From positions 1 to 26,698 of the forward strand of contig CAYZTB010000041.1 in assembly GCA_964481195.1 (NCBI GenBank): a stretch of DNA of 26,698 bases. Reading direction: 5' to 3'. Both the position numbers and the translations under genes were made by a program. Below are positions 8,194 through 16,166 of the stretch, one piece after another; within the stretch, counting starts at the first letter, position 1, and each line of letters starts with the position of its first letter. The DNA comes from Palsa-948 sp964481195. Lineage in GTDB: Bacteria; Bacteroidota; Bacteroidia; Palsa-948. The notes beneath the pieces were generated by a model. The model worked only from the letters and a program-made list of their open reading frames with translations. It had not been told where the DNA came from and did no database searches.

Positions 8194-8224
8194 AAAAACC
8201 TGACAATATTTGTCAGGTTTTTTT
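8194..8224. terminator. Bidirectional intrinsic terminator
   Basis: Perfect 9-bp stem AACCTGACA (8197-8205) / TGTCAGGTT (8211-8219) with loop ATATT, flanked by A-runs on the left and seven T on the right. It can end the lipoprotein transcript on the plus strand and the tRNA-His transcript on the minus strand. Confidence 0.9.
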
Positions 8225-8225
8225 G

Positions 8226-8300
8226 GGTGGATGACGGGACTTGAACCCGCGACCCTCGGTACCACAAACCGATGCTCTAACCAACTGAGCTACAACCACC
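8226..8300 (-). tRNA. tRNA-His (anticodon GTG)
   Basis: Read on the minus strand it folds as a full cloverleaf. The D stem is GCTC/GAGC, the anticodon stem TCGGT/ACCGA with loop TTGTGGT (anticodon GTG), and the T stem GCGGG/CCCGT with loop TTCAAGT. The extra 5' G (position -1, base 8300) opposite C73 is the identity element of bacterial tRNA-His. The acceptor stem has one U-U mismatch (5:68). The CCA end is not encoded: after C73 the sequence runs CAAAAA into the terminator. Confidence 0.95.
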
Positions 8301-8311
8301 GTTTGGAGTTG

Positions 8312-8319
8312 CAAAAGTA
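8312..8319 (-). promoter_or_regulatory. -7 box TACTTTTG for tRNA-His
   Basis: Minus-strand TACTTTTG, an exact TAnnTTTG match, ends 11 bases before the tRNA 5' end. The spacing leaves only a few bases of 5' leader for RNase P to remove. No clear -33 element. Confidence 0.6.
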
Positions 8320-8372
8320 AAAAATTACTCTTTCCATTTACGATTCAGACAAAAGAAGGGTTCTCAAATTTA

Positions 8373-8380
8373 TATATTTG
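8373..8380 (+). promoter_or_regulatory. -7 box TATATTTG for rarA
   Basis: Exact TAnnTTTG match ending 5 bases before the rarA ATG at 8386. It diverges from the tRNA-His promoter 53 bases away. The mRNA should start at or next to the ATG. Confidence 0.65.
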
Positions 8381-8385
8381 CATTA

Positions 8386-9660
8386 ATGAGTATTCCTCTA
8401 GCAGAACGGTTGCGTCCTACATCCCTCAATGATTTTGTAGGACAAAAACATTTAGTAGGGGAAGGAGCAATTTTGAGAAGAGCCATCGAAGCAGGCACCA
8501 TTCCCTCCATTTTGCTTTGGGGCCCCCCGGGTGTTGGCAAAACTACCTTGGCTAGGATTATTGCTACGCACCTCAAAAGGCCTTTTTATCAACTCAGTGC
8601 CATCAATTCAGGAGTTAAAGATATCAGAGAAGTAATTGACAAAGCTTCATCCGATGCTTTCTTTGGCACTAACCAGCCCGTACTTTTTATTGATGAGATT
8701 CATCGGTTTAGCAAAGCGCAGCAAGATTCCCTGTTAGGTGCTGTGGAAAAAGGCACTATCACACTTATTGGTGCAACAACAGAAAATCCTTCATTTGAAG
8801 TGATATCTGCATTGCTATCACGCTGTCAGGTTTATGTATTAAAGCATTTAGGAAAGGACGATTTATTAACGTTGATTGAGTATGCTTCTCGAACAGATGA
8901 GTATTTGAAGAAGAAAAAAATAGTTTTTACAGAAACGGATGCTTTACTTCGACTATCAGGTGGAGATGTGCGAAAGTTATATAATACGTTGGAGCTTTTT
9001 GTAAACGCAGTCAGCGAAGAGGTAGTAGAGATTACAGATGAAAAACTCGTTGAGGTTGTTCAGCAAAAAATGGTGCTATATGATAAGGCAGGCGAACAAC
9101 ATTACGATATTATTTCAGCATTTATAAAATCCATTCGCGGTAGTGATCCTAACGCAGGCGTTTATTACCTTGCTAGAATGGTGGAAGGAGGGGAGGATCC
9201 TCTTTTTATTGCCAGGCGTTTGTTGATTCTTGCCTCTGAAGATATTGGCAATGCTAATCCCATGGCATTGGTGCTTGCCAACAATTGTTTTCAGGCCGTT
9301 AATGTAATTGGTATGCCCGAAGCAAGAATTATATTATCTCAAACAGTGGTTTATTTGGCTTGCTCTCCTAAAAGCAACGCATCGTATAAAGCTATAGGTG
9401 CTGCTCAGGAACTAGTAAGATCAAAAGGAGACCTGTCTGTTCCGCTAAGCATACGCAATGCTCCTACAAAGCTGATGAAGGATTTGGAATATGGGAAAGG
9501 TTACGAGTATGCTCACAACCAAGCCGGCAACTTTGCCTTTGCAGAATTTTTGCCTGAAGAGATTAGTGGCTCAAAATTATATGAGCCAGGTGACAATGAT
9601 GTGGAAAAAAGATTTCGCGACTACCTGAAAAAAAACTGGAAAGAGAAATACGGTTATTAG
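8386..9660 (+). CDS. rarA: Replication-associated recombination protein A (AAA+ ATPase)
   Basis: 424 residues, the normal length for RarA/MgsA, the bacterial relative of WRNIP1/Mgs1 that acts at stalled replication forks. LAERLRPTSLNDFVGQKHL (5-23) is the family N-terminus. Walker A GPPGVGKT lies at 46-53, Walker B LFIDEIHRF at 100-108 and sensor 1 LIGATTENPSF at 127-137. The C-terminal half holds SFIKSIRGSDPNAGVYYLAR-like and ARRLLILASEDIGNANP segments characteristic of the tetramerisation/cluster domain. The ATG directly follows a promoter box. It converges with the peroxiredoxin-like gene, 7 bases apart, with no hairpin between. Confidence 0.96.
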   Translation: MSIPLAERLRPTSLNDFVGQKHLVGEGAILRRAIEAGTIPSILLWGPPGVGKTTLARIIATHLKRPFYQLSAINSGVKDIREVIDKASSDAFFGTNQPVLFIDEIHRFSKAQQDSLLGAVEKGTITLIGATTENPSFEVISALLSRCQVYVLKHLGKDDLLTLIEYASRTDEYLKKKKIVFTETDALLRLSGGDVRKLYNTLELFVNAVSEEVVEITDEKLVEVVQQKMVLYDKAGEQHYDIISAFIKSIRGSDPNAGVYYLARMVEGGEDPLFIARRLLILASEDIGNANPMALVLANNCFQAVNVIGMPEARIILSQTVVYLACSPKSNASYKAIGAAQELVRSKGDLSVPLSIRNAPTKLMKDLEYGKGYEYAHNQAGNFAFAEFLPEEISGSKLYEPGDNDVEKRFRDYLKKNWKEKYGY

Positions 9661-9667
9661 CAAGCTT

Positions 9668-10276
9668 TTACTTCAACTCCTTTTTAAGACTTTTTAAAAC
9701 TCCGAGTAGGGTTTCGGTACTTATTCTGTTTTTGTAGTTTGGACTTATGTACTCAAAAATAATTGTCCCGTCCGTATCAATAATAAATAAAGAGGGTACG
9801 GGTAAATATCCTTGGTTTAATGAATCAGAATACTCTGTTAATCTTGGCATTTGCTTTTCGGATGCTTTAAAGGCTAATCCCATAGTTATTGTAAGTTCCC
9901 CTTTACTGTCAGAATAAAGGGCGTAGTTTGTTTTGTTTTTCTCGGAAGACTTCATTAAGTTTTTTGGCGAATCAGGGCTTACGGCAACTATTTGATATCC
10001 CAACTCTGAAATCTCTTTTTCTATTTGTCCAACTGCTGACAAATGAGCATTGCAATAGAGGCACCATCCGCCTCTATAAAAAAGAAGTATTGTGGGCTTT
10101 CTTTTAATTACATCTAATATAGATTCGGTTTTTCCGTTTGCATTTATAATATTTACAGAAGGAATTTTTTCACTGATAAGAAGCGGAGATATATCCTCTG
10201 CTTTCTCAGCAATTTGTGCTGTAGCGTTTATTGCAGTAAGTAGAAAAGAAAGACAGAAATAAATTGTTGTTTTCAT
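9668..10276 (-). CDS. Secreted AhpC/TSA-family peroxiredoxin-like protein
   Basis: 202 residues with a cleavable signal peptide (residues 1-20, ending INATA). The redox fold begins with the motif LLFYRGGWCLYCNAHLS (64-80), giving C72-x-x-C75. The FYRGGWCxYCN form is typical of the AhpC/TSA peroxiredoxin-like group rather than true thioredoxin. VAVSPDSP and PVPSLFIIDTDG supply the later conserved strands. It would reduce peroxides or thiols in the periplasm; the electron donor is unknown. It starts 12 bases after the dehydratase stop and is the last gene of a leftward run. Confidence 0.85.
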   Translation of the reverse strand: MKTTIYFCLSFLLTAINATAQIAEKAEDISPLLISEKIPSVNIINANGKTESILDVIKRKPTILLFYRGGWCLYCNAHLSAVGQIEKEISELGYQIVAVSPDSPKNLMKSSEKNKTNYALYSDSKGELTITMGLAFKASEKQMPRLTEYSDSLNQGYLPVPSLFIIDTDGTIIFEYISPNYKNRISTETLLGVLKSLKKELK

Positions 10277-10288
10277 AATATGAATTTA

Positions 10289-11281
10289 TTAACTAATGCT
10301 TGGTGTGGAGGATAAAAAATCTGAATTCCAAATTTCTTTATTTTTTTCTTGATCCACATTTCCGCCAGAAAGAATTATTAAAACTTTTTTGCTTCCAGCT
10401 TGTTTTTGTAACCATCTTTTTGCAGCTTCCATGGGCAAAGCGCTGGTTGGTTCAATGTGCAGTTTAAGTAAATGAGTTAGCCACTGAGTCCAGTAAATTA
10501 TTTTTTCTTCTTCAATTTCATAAATGCCATTAAGCTTCTTAAGATATTCAAAGGTGATGTCGCCAACCGATAATGTTTTTGCTCCATCGGCCAGTGTATT
10601 GGGCATGGTATCAAAATGAAAAATAGATTTTTTTCGTAAGGATATAGCAGCGTCATTTGCATTTAATGGTTCTGCTCCCCAAACTTCTGCATTTGGTGAT
10701 AATGCTTTGGTCGCAACATAAGTGCCCGAAAGTAGTCCACCACCGCCACAGGGCGCAAATACTGCATCTACGTTGCCAATTTCTTGTAGCGCTTCAAAAG
10801 CAGCAGTTCCCTGACCTGCAATTACCTGTTCGTGATTAAAAGGAGGAATCCAATACGTTCCAGATTCTTCAGATGTCTGCATTGCTTTTTGGTCTGCTTC
10901 ATTACGTGTTTTACATAGAATTACTTCAGCTCCATAAGATTTGGTTGCTTGTACCTTCACTTTGGAGGAGGTTTCTGCCATAAATATTGTTGCTGGTATT
11001 CCAAATTTTGTTGCTGCCCATGATACAGCTTGAGAATGATTGCCAGAGCTATTTGCAACGATGTGTTTTGGTTTGTTGTTTTGCTCTATCAGCCATGCAA
11101 TGGAGTTGCATGCGCCTCGTGCTTTAAATGCGCCTACTTTTTGTAGACATTCTGCTTTAAAGAGAATTTCGTGACCTAATAAATTATTTAATAAAGAAGA
11201 AGAAACTACAGGAGTAGTGTTTATGTGATTTGCAATGCGTTTTTTAGCATCAGCAATATCTTTTATTTCCAAAAAGTTCAT
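10289..11281 (-). CDS. PLP-dependent threonine/serine dehydratase or serine racemase
   Basis: 330 residues, fold type II. The Schiff-base lysine is K53 in QKVGAFKARGA. The substrate loop SSGNHSQA lies at 78-85, and the phosphate-binding PCGGGGLLSG at 177-186. There is no C-terminal ACT domain, so it is not the isoleucine-regulated biosynthetic IlvA. It resembles the shorter catabolic threonine ammonia-lyase / serine racemase group. It would deaminate L-threonine or L-serine to the 2-oxo acid, or interconvert serine enantiomers; sequence alone cannot decide. Seven bases separate it from the upstream membrane-protein gene. Confidence 0.88.
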   Translation of the reverse strand: MNFLEIKDIADAKKRIANHINTTPVVSSSLLNNLLGHEILFKAECLQKVGAFKARGACNSIAWLIEQNNKPKHIVANSSGNHSQAVSWAATKFGIPATIFMAETSSKVKVQATKSYGAEVILCKTRNEADQKAMQTSEESGTYWIPPFNHEQVIAGQGTAAFEALQEIGNVDAVFAPCGGGGLLSGTYVATKALSPNAEVWGAEPLNANDAAISLRKKSIFHFDTMPNTLADGAKTLSVGDITFEYLKKLNGIYEIEEEKIIYWTQWLTHLLKLHIEPTSALPMEAAKRWLQKQAGSKKVLIILSGGNVDQEKNKEIWNSDFLSSTPSIS

Positions 11282-11288
11282 TTGCTAA

Positions 11289-11741
11289 TTAATCTCCTCC
11301 AAACATCTTGCGAGTAATGACCTCGGCAGGATTTCCTTCGTAAATAGAGACGTAAACTAAAGCAACAACTATTCCGCCTAGCATTTGTTCAAAAGCTTGC
11401 CAGGATAAATCAAAGAGAATGTTTACCGTAGTAAGGGCAGAGCTAAAATTTACTCCAATAACAAGTGTAACAATATACGTTGCTATCCCAAGCATCAGTC
11501 CCGAAATAATACCTCGGACAATAGGACGTTTTGAAATATTTTTTGGGAATTGCATGTGAAAAATATTGGTTAATAAAAACCCTAAAATTAAATAGGTAAT
11601 AACCGATCCGGTAAGAAATATTTCTTTGGGATAAGAAAGTCTTGTTAAGTCATTAAGAAATACACCATGCCATAGGTAAGAAACGCCAAACATTATTAGC
11701 GAACTTAGTATCCATGAAAGAAAAAATCTTTTATTTTTCAT
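11289..11741 (-). CDS. Four-helix membrane protein, unknown function
   Basis: 150 residues with four hydrophobic segments, at about 7-28, 42-62, 76-98 and 112-134. Notable features are YLWHGVFLND after the first segment and a short hydrophilic tail (EVITRKMFGGD). I do not recognise a named family. It is preceded by a strong Shine-Dalgarno sequence, unlike most genes here, and by its own promoter-like box, so it may be expressed separately from cinA upstream. It is followed after 7 bases by the dehydratase gene. Confidence 0.75.
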   Translation of the reverse strand: MKNKRFFLSWILSSLIMFGVSYLWHGVFLNDLTRLSYPKEIFLTGSVITYLILGFLLTNIFHMQFPKNISKRPIVRGIISGLMLGIATYIVTLVIGVNFSSALTTVNILFDLSWQAFEQMLGGIVVALVYVSIYEGNPAEVITRKMFGGD

Positions 11742-11751
11742 TCGATATTAT

Positions 11752-11780
11752 ACCTCCGTAATTTAGATGGGCTAAAGTTA
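11752..11780 (-). promoter_or_regulatory. Promoter-like box plus strong Shine-Dalgarno for the 11741 gene
   Basis: On the minus strand TAACTTTA (complement of 11773-11780) is one base off TAnnTTTG. It is followed by GGAGGT (complement of 11752-11757), 10 bases before the ATG at 11741. This is the best SD-to-start arrangement in the window. Confidence 0.5.
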
Positions 11781-11796
11781 CAATTTTTATGCGGAA

Positions 11797-13092
11797 TTAG
11801 AAATTGTTTTCTAACTGATTTCGTAGCATATTTAAGGCCGATAATGAAGCTCTGCGAATATTGCGCTCTCTATTATTTCCAAAATTAAATTTCTCCGAAA
11901 TAATAGTATCCTTACTAGCTACGGATACCCAAACAGTACCCACAGGTTTTTCGTCTGTTCCTCCAGTAGGTCCGGCAATTCCTGTGGTAGAAACTCCAAA
12001 ATCTGCTTTCAGCCTTTTGCGTACTCCATCGGACATTTGCTCGGCAACTTCCTTGCTAACCGCTCCTAGCGTATTAATAGTTTCAGAATCTACTTTCAGT
12101 ACATTTATTTTTAACTCATTGGAGTATGCAATAATGCCTCCATTAAAATAATCAGAGCTGCCAGAAATGCTGGTTATTAAATGACCAATATACCCACCGG
12201 TACAACTTTCTGCAACTGCCAAAGTCATTTTTTTTGCTCGAAGAAACTCTCCAATAACTTTTTCTAACGTTTCGGGTTCTTTGCCAAATTCTTCAATAGC
12301 ATAAATACAGTCTGGAATTATTTTTCTTAACTCACTTATCTTTTCATCAACGGCCTTGATGAGATTATTTTGATTGTTTCCTGAAGCAGATAAACGAAGT
12401 TTTACTTGCCCTGGGGAAGGTAAGTAGGCGAGCTTAATTGATTTTTCTGACAGCGAATCTTCCCACGCTTTTATTTTTTCTGCTAATGTAGATTCTCCAA
12501 TGCCTTGCGTGTGTACGGTTTTGTGAATGATGTATGTTTCTTGAAATCTCTTTTTAAGCTCAGGTAAAACATATTCGTTCATCATAGCCTTCATTTCGTA
12601 AGGCACACCGGGAAGAGAAACGAAAATAGAGGAGCGTGGGGGATTGGTTGATATTTTATCATTTATTGTTTCAATCCACATGCCTGGGGCGGTGCCATTT
12701 TTATTTTGAATGGGAATACAATTTTCAAGCACCTCTGCCTGTTCTCGATTTATTTCCGGCATTGTTATCCCTCTGGAGTTAAACTGGAATTTTACATCCT
12801 CAAAACATTTTTCATTAAAAATAAGTTTGGTATCAAAAAAGTCACACAACACTTTTTTAGTGATGTCATCATTGGTAGGGCCAAGACCTCCTGTTATTAA
12901 TATAATTGAAGCTCGAGATTGTGCTTCTTTTAAAGCACTTAACATGTCCAACTGATTATCGCCAACGGTACTAAGTCTGGTAACTGAAATTCCAATCAGG
13001 TTTAGCTGCTGCGCCATCCATTGGGCATTGGTGTTTGTAATTTGCCCAATTAAAATCTCATCGCCAATAGAAATTAGTTCTGCTTTTATCAC
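11797..13092 (-). CDS. cinA: CinA-like nicotinamide-nucleotide amidohydrolase
   Basis: 431 residues with both domains of full-length CinA. The N-terminal MoCF_biosynth-like domain shows AELISIGDEILIGQITNTN (4-22), TGGLGPTNDDITK, NGTAPGMW and SLPGVPYEM. The C-terminal PncC amidase domain shows AVAESCTGGYIGHLI, GGIIAYSNELK, GAVSKEVAEQMSDG and TGIAGPTGGT. The enzyme hydrolyses nicotinamide mononucleotide to nicotinate mononucleotide and so recycles the pyridine nucleotide by-product of NAD-dependent DNA ligase. The start codon is GTG and overlaps the stop of the upstream gene by 4 bases (GTGA), so translation is coupled to the repeat protein. Confidence 0.95.
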   Translation of the reverse strand: MIKAELISIGDEILIGQITNTNAQWMAQQLNLIGISVTRLSTVGDNQLDMLSALKEAQSRASIILITGGLGPTNDDITKKVLCDFFDTKLIFNEKCFEDVKFQFNSRGITMPEINREQAEVLENCIPIQNKNGTAPGMWIETINDKISTNPPRSSIFVSLPGVPYEMKAMMNEYVLPELKKRFQETYIIHKTVHTQGIGESTLAEKIKAWEDSLSEKSIKLAYLPSPGQVKLRLSASGNNQNNLIKAVDEKISELRKIIPDCIYAIEEFGKEPETLEKVIGEFLRAKKMTLAVAESCTGGYIGHLITSISGSSDYFNGGIIAYSNELKINVLKVDSETINTLGAVSKEVAEQMSDGVRKRLKADFGVSTTGIAGPTGGTDEKPVGTVWVSVASKDTIISEKFNFGNNRERNIRRASLSALNMLRNQLENNF

Positions 13093-13523
13093 TTTTTAAA
13101 TGGGTTAAGTATAAACATCAAACTCTTTTTTATGACACCAAAAATATCATCTGCTTGCTCGTTTTCTTCGTTTCTTAAAATAGCTTTGCCAAGTTCTGCA
13201 AAGTGAGTTAGTTTGTTGCGAATTAACCAAGCTTCAGCACTTGGGTCTTTGTAAGTAACTCGCACAGTAGCAGCCCAAATATATTTTTTGTTTTCACCTA
13301 GCCAGTTAAAAGCATGTTTGTCGTCTAATACCGCATGGGTAAATGCTACAAGATCTACAAACTTTTTTTTAGTAAGTTCTAGCAGCGCTGCCTCATTTCC
13401 ATCTAAAGCAAAATGCAGTAAAATGAGTTCGGAAAAATTATTTTCTTTCAACCAAATTCGCGAATCATCCTGACCGGAAACAAGCTTTGTTAAATGCTTT
13501 ATTGGTTCTACTTCGTACAGCAT
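13089..13523 (-). CDS. Small alpha-helical repeat protein, unknown function
   Basis: 144 residues, soluble and probably all-helical. I see four tandem units of about 24-26 residues over residues ~20-120. They start at SRIWLKENNF, AALLELTKKKF, AFNWLGENKK and AEAWLIRNKL, each with the pattern A/S-x-x-W/L-L followed by a hydrophobic patch and a polar turn (ALDGNE, VLDDKH, TYKDPS, ILRNEE). No named family is recognised. The C-terminus is basic and hydrophobic (KSLMFILNPFKK). It starts 30 bases after the TonB receptor stop and its own stop overlaps the cinA GTG, so the pair is translationally coupled. The role is unknown. Confidence 0.75.
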   Translation of the reverse strand: MLYEVEPIKHLTKLVSGQDDSRIWLKENNFSELILLHFALDGNEAALLELTKKKFVDLVAFTHAVLDDKHAFNWLGENKKYIWAATVRVTYKDPSAEAWLIRNKLTHFAELGKAILRNEENEQADDIFGVIKKSLMFILNPFKK

Positions 13524-13553
13524 GTAGTGGAATCTTGAAATTATTTTAGGCGA

Positions 13554-16145
13554 TTAAAATTTTATCATTACACGGGCATTCAGCATTCGTGCAGTTAAAT
13601 AGTTAGGTACTGCATATTGCCTGCCATTTACATCCCGTACCCAAAAGTAAGAAACTACATTATTCACGCCAAGTAAATTAAATACTTCTATCGAAAACCA
13701 AATAGATTTAAACAATCCCTTTTTCTCCTCTTGAGGTTTTATTAGATTTGTAGTTTGAGTGCTGTCTTTAAAGTTTTTGTTTTTCTCGCCTTTCAATATT
13801 TCGTAAGAAAAACCAATATCTACTCTGCGATATGGGGGCATTTTAAGAACATCTTTGTATCTTTCAAAGGTAGGTGGTCCAAAAGGCAGGCCCGTTCCAA
13901 ATAATAAGTTCATATGCATTTTGCACCTTGGTAAATTTGGCAAATGGTCTTGAAAAAATAATCCAAACGTTACACGTTGGTCGGTTGGGCGAGGAATATA
14001 CCCAGGTTCTACACGAATGCTGTCTGTAGCAATGTAATTGCTAGTATAGCCGGGGTAAATGGTATCTCCATCGCTGTTTAAGTACAGGTAGTAGAAATCA
14101 TTTTTAATATCTTCCATTGTTTTCATGATGGACATACTAACCCAAGAGTCGGTACCTTTTACAAACTCTCCATTTACTTTAAAGTCAATTCCTGTTGCGT
14201 ATCCTTTAGCAATGTTAGCAGCATAATATCGGAGGCGAACATTATCTATTTCGTAAGGAATTAAATTGTCTAAGTGCTTGTAATAAAGCTCGGAGACAAA
14301 TTTAAAAGGTCGCCCCCATGCTTTGTAGTTGTGGTCTGTGCCAAGAACGAAATGTATAGATTGTTGTGCTTTTAAATCGGTGTGAAGTTTGCCATTAAAG
14401 TCGCGCAGCTCTCTGTAAAATGGAGGTTGATAATAATAGCCGGAGGATGCCTTGAACACATAGTCTTTTGCCCAATTTGGTTTGTAAGATAGTGTAGCGC
14501 GTGGGCTAACGAGTAGTTGTTTGTTTAGATCCCAGTAATTGGCCCGTATTCCTGCTGTAAAAGTTAGTTCGTTAGTATCTTTGGTATCTCTGCTCCAGGC
14601 ATGTTGAATATAGGCGGTATATCTGTTTGATGAAAGAGAGTTTTTTGTTTTAATGAATTCATTTAATTCCAATAATTCGTAAGGCTGTGAGCCTGGATTT
14701 ACATACCCCATCGAATCAACTCCATTGGGAATTGAGTAATCAGCTGAATCAACCATGGTCCATTCGCTAAGTTTATCGTTAATTGCTTCATGCTGTGCTT
14801 TTACACCCCACCAAAGCTGCTTCCCGGTGTCTTTCCACTCTTTTATTCCTTTGTGCTCAATATTATAAACGGTGGCATCTAAGTAATTCCGGGCATGGTT
14901 TAAAAAACCTCCGGTACCAAGACTGTAGGATGATTGCCCAAAGTTTGCATTCCCGAAATCATTCTCTAATTCATCTAAGTAGTATTGGCCTAGCAAGTCA
15001 AAAGTTTCGCTTTCTTGTGTGTTAAATACAGAGGTGATTAACTTTAAAGTAAGGTCTTTTCCGTGAGGGCGATACATGGTAGAATAGGCACCCATAACTG
15101 TTTGATATTGATCTATCTCACGACCGTCAAAGTAAACATTTAGTTGAAGTGCTTGATTTACCGTTCCAAAGGAAGATTTTCTGCTTTGTGGAGTAACACT
15201 ATATTTATTTTTTGCAAAATTGAAAAGCACATCGTGCTCCCATTCATCCGTTGGGTTGTAGGTAACATAGGCTTGAACATCGTAAAACAACGGTTTGTAA
15301 TCTCCTTTTGTATCCAGTGAGTTTAATAAATATGAATTAGTTTTTTGTCTGGCGCCAATGATGTACGTAAATCTATTGTCTCTTGATGCCCCCTCTAAAT
15401 GAGCAGAGCCACCTAGCAATCCTCCCGAAACGCTTCCAGCAAACTTCCTCGGCTTGGTATAACGTATATCTAAAACGGAGGACATCTTATCGCCATACCT
15501 AGCTTCAAATCCGCCTGAAGAAAAATTTATGGAGGACACCATGTCCGAGTTTACAAAGCTTAATCCCTCTTGTTGGCCGCTGTGCGTTAGAAAGGGGCGA
15601 TAAACTTCTATGTCGTTTACATAAACGAGATTTTCATCAAAGTTTCCTCCTCGTACTGAATAAGAAGAGCTGAGCTCGTTGCTTTGCTGTACACCAAGCT
15701 GTGTAAATAATATCACATTAAAATCTCCGGAAGCTCCTGATTGAACAAAAATATTTTTTGTGGGTATCGACTGAATAAAGTTGGCACGAGCAATTTTATC
15801 TTCTATCACTACCGTATCCAGCGATGTAATGGCATTTACGCTAATGTTAGATTTTTCTTTAGCTCCTGATTTGAGTTTGATGTTCTTTAGCCTAATACCA
15901 AAACTTACATGCGTGTATTCGATAGTAAGGCTGCTATCTGATGGTACCGTTAATTTATAATCTCCGTTCTCATCACTTAATGTAGAAATGCTGGTTTTTG
16001 ATATTGATATTTTTGCGTCTTCTATGGGTTTGCCTTGCGTGTCTGTTATAGTTCCATAAAGTGTAGCCTGACCAAATCCCCAATGCGTGAAGCAAAGGAG
16101 GAAGAAGAATGAAATTAAATTTTTAAATTTCTGTACTAGTTTCAT
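13554..16145 (-). CDS. TonB-dependent outer-membrane receptor with carboxypeptidase-like N-domain
   Basis: 863 residues. A signal peptide ends near HWGFGQ (about residue 25). A CarboxypepD_reg-like beta domain follows (LYGTITDTQGKPIEDAKISI, with DENGDYKL) to about 110. A plug domain then contains the family landmarks SYSVRGGNFDENLVYVNDIEV and SSGGFEARYGDKMSSVLDI. The rest is a 22-strand type barrel, with aromatic-rich alternating strands, ending in a C-terminal Phe (NARVMIKF) as expected for Bam insertion. It imports an unknown substrate using TonB energy. No SusD-like lipoprotein is adjacent, so this is not a standard polysaccharide utilisation pair. It lies 21 bases after the 222-residue protein gene. 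Confidence 0.93.
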   Translation of the reverse strand: MKLVQKFKNLISFFFLLCFTHWGFGQATLYGTITDTQGKPIEDAKISISKTSISTLSDENGDYKLTVPSDSSLTIEYTHVSFGIRLKNIKLKSGAKEKSNISVNAITSLDTVVIEDKIARANFIQSIPTKNIFVQSGASGDFNVILFTQLGVQQSNELSSSYSVRGGNFDENLVYVNDIEVYRPFLTHSGQQEGLSFVNSDMVSSINFSSGGFEARYGDKMSSVLDIRYTKPRKFAGSVSGGLLGGSAHLEGASRDNRFTYIIGARQKTNSYLLNSLDTKGDYKPLFYDVQAYVTYNPTDEWEHDVLFNFAKNKYSVTPQSRKSSFGTVNQALQLNVYFDGREIDQYQTVMGAYSTMYRPHGKDLTLKLITSVFNTQESETFDLLGQYYLDELENDFGNANFGQSSYSLGTGGFLNHARNYLDATVYNIEHKGIKEWKDTGKQLWWGVKAQHEAINDKLSEWTMVDSADYSIPNGVDSMGYVNPGSQPYELLELNEFIKTKNSLSSNRYTAYIQHAWSRDTKDTNELTFTAGIRANYWDLNKQLLVSPRATLSYKPNWAKDYVFKASSGYYYQPPFYRELRDFNGKLHTDLKAQQSIHFVLGTDHNYKAWGRPFKFVSELYYKHLDNLIPYEIDNVRLRYYAANIAKGYATGIDFKVNGEFVKGTDSWVSMSIMKTMEDIKNDFYYLYLNSDGDTIYPGYTSNYIATDSIRVEPGYIPRPTDQRVTFGLFFQDHLPNLPRCKMHMNLLFGTGLPFGPPTFERYKDVLKMPPYRRVDIGFSYEILKGEKNKNFKDSTQTTNLIKPQEEKKGLFKSIWFSIEVFNLLGVNNVVSYFWVRDVNGRQYAVPNYLTARMLNARVMIKF

Positions 16146-16166
16146 TGCTGTGCCGTAACGAAATGA

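Noticed and set aside
7905..8267. Minus-strand open frame of 120 codons
   Set aside because: It runs through the tRNA-His gene and the terminator and is antisense to the lipoprotein gene; the translation has no protein-like features.
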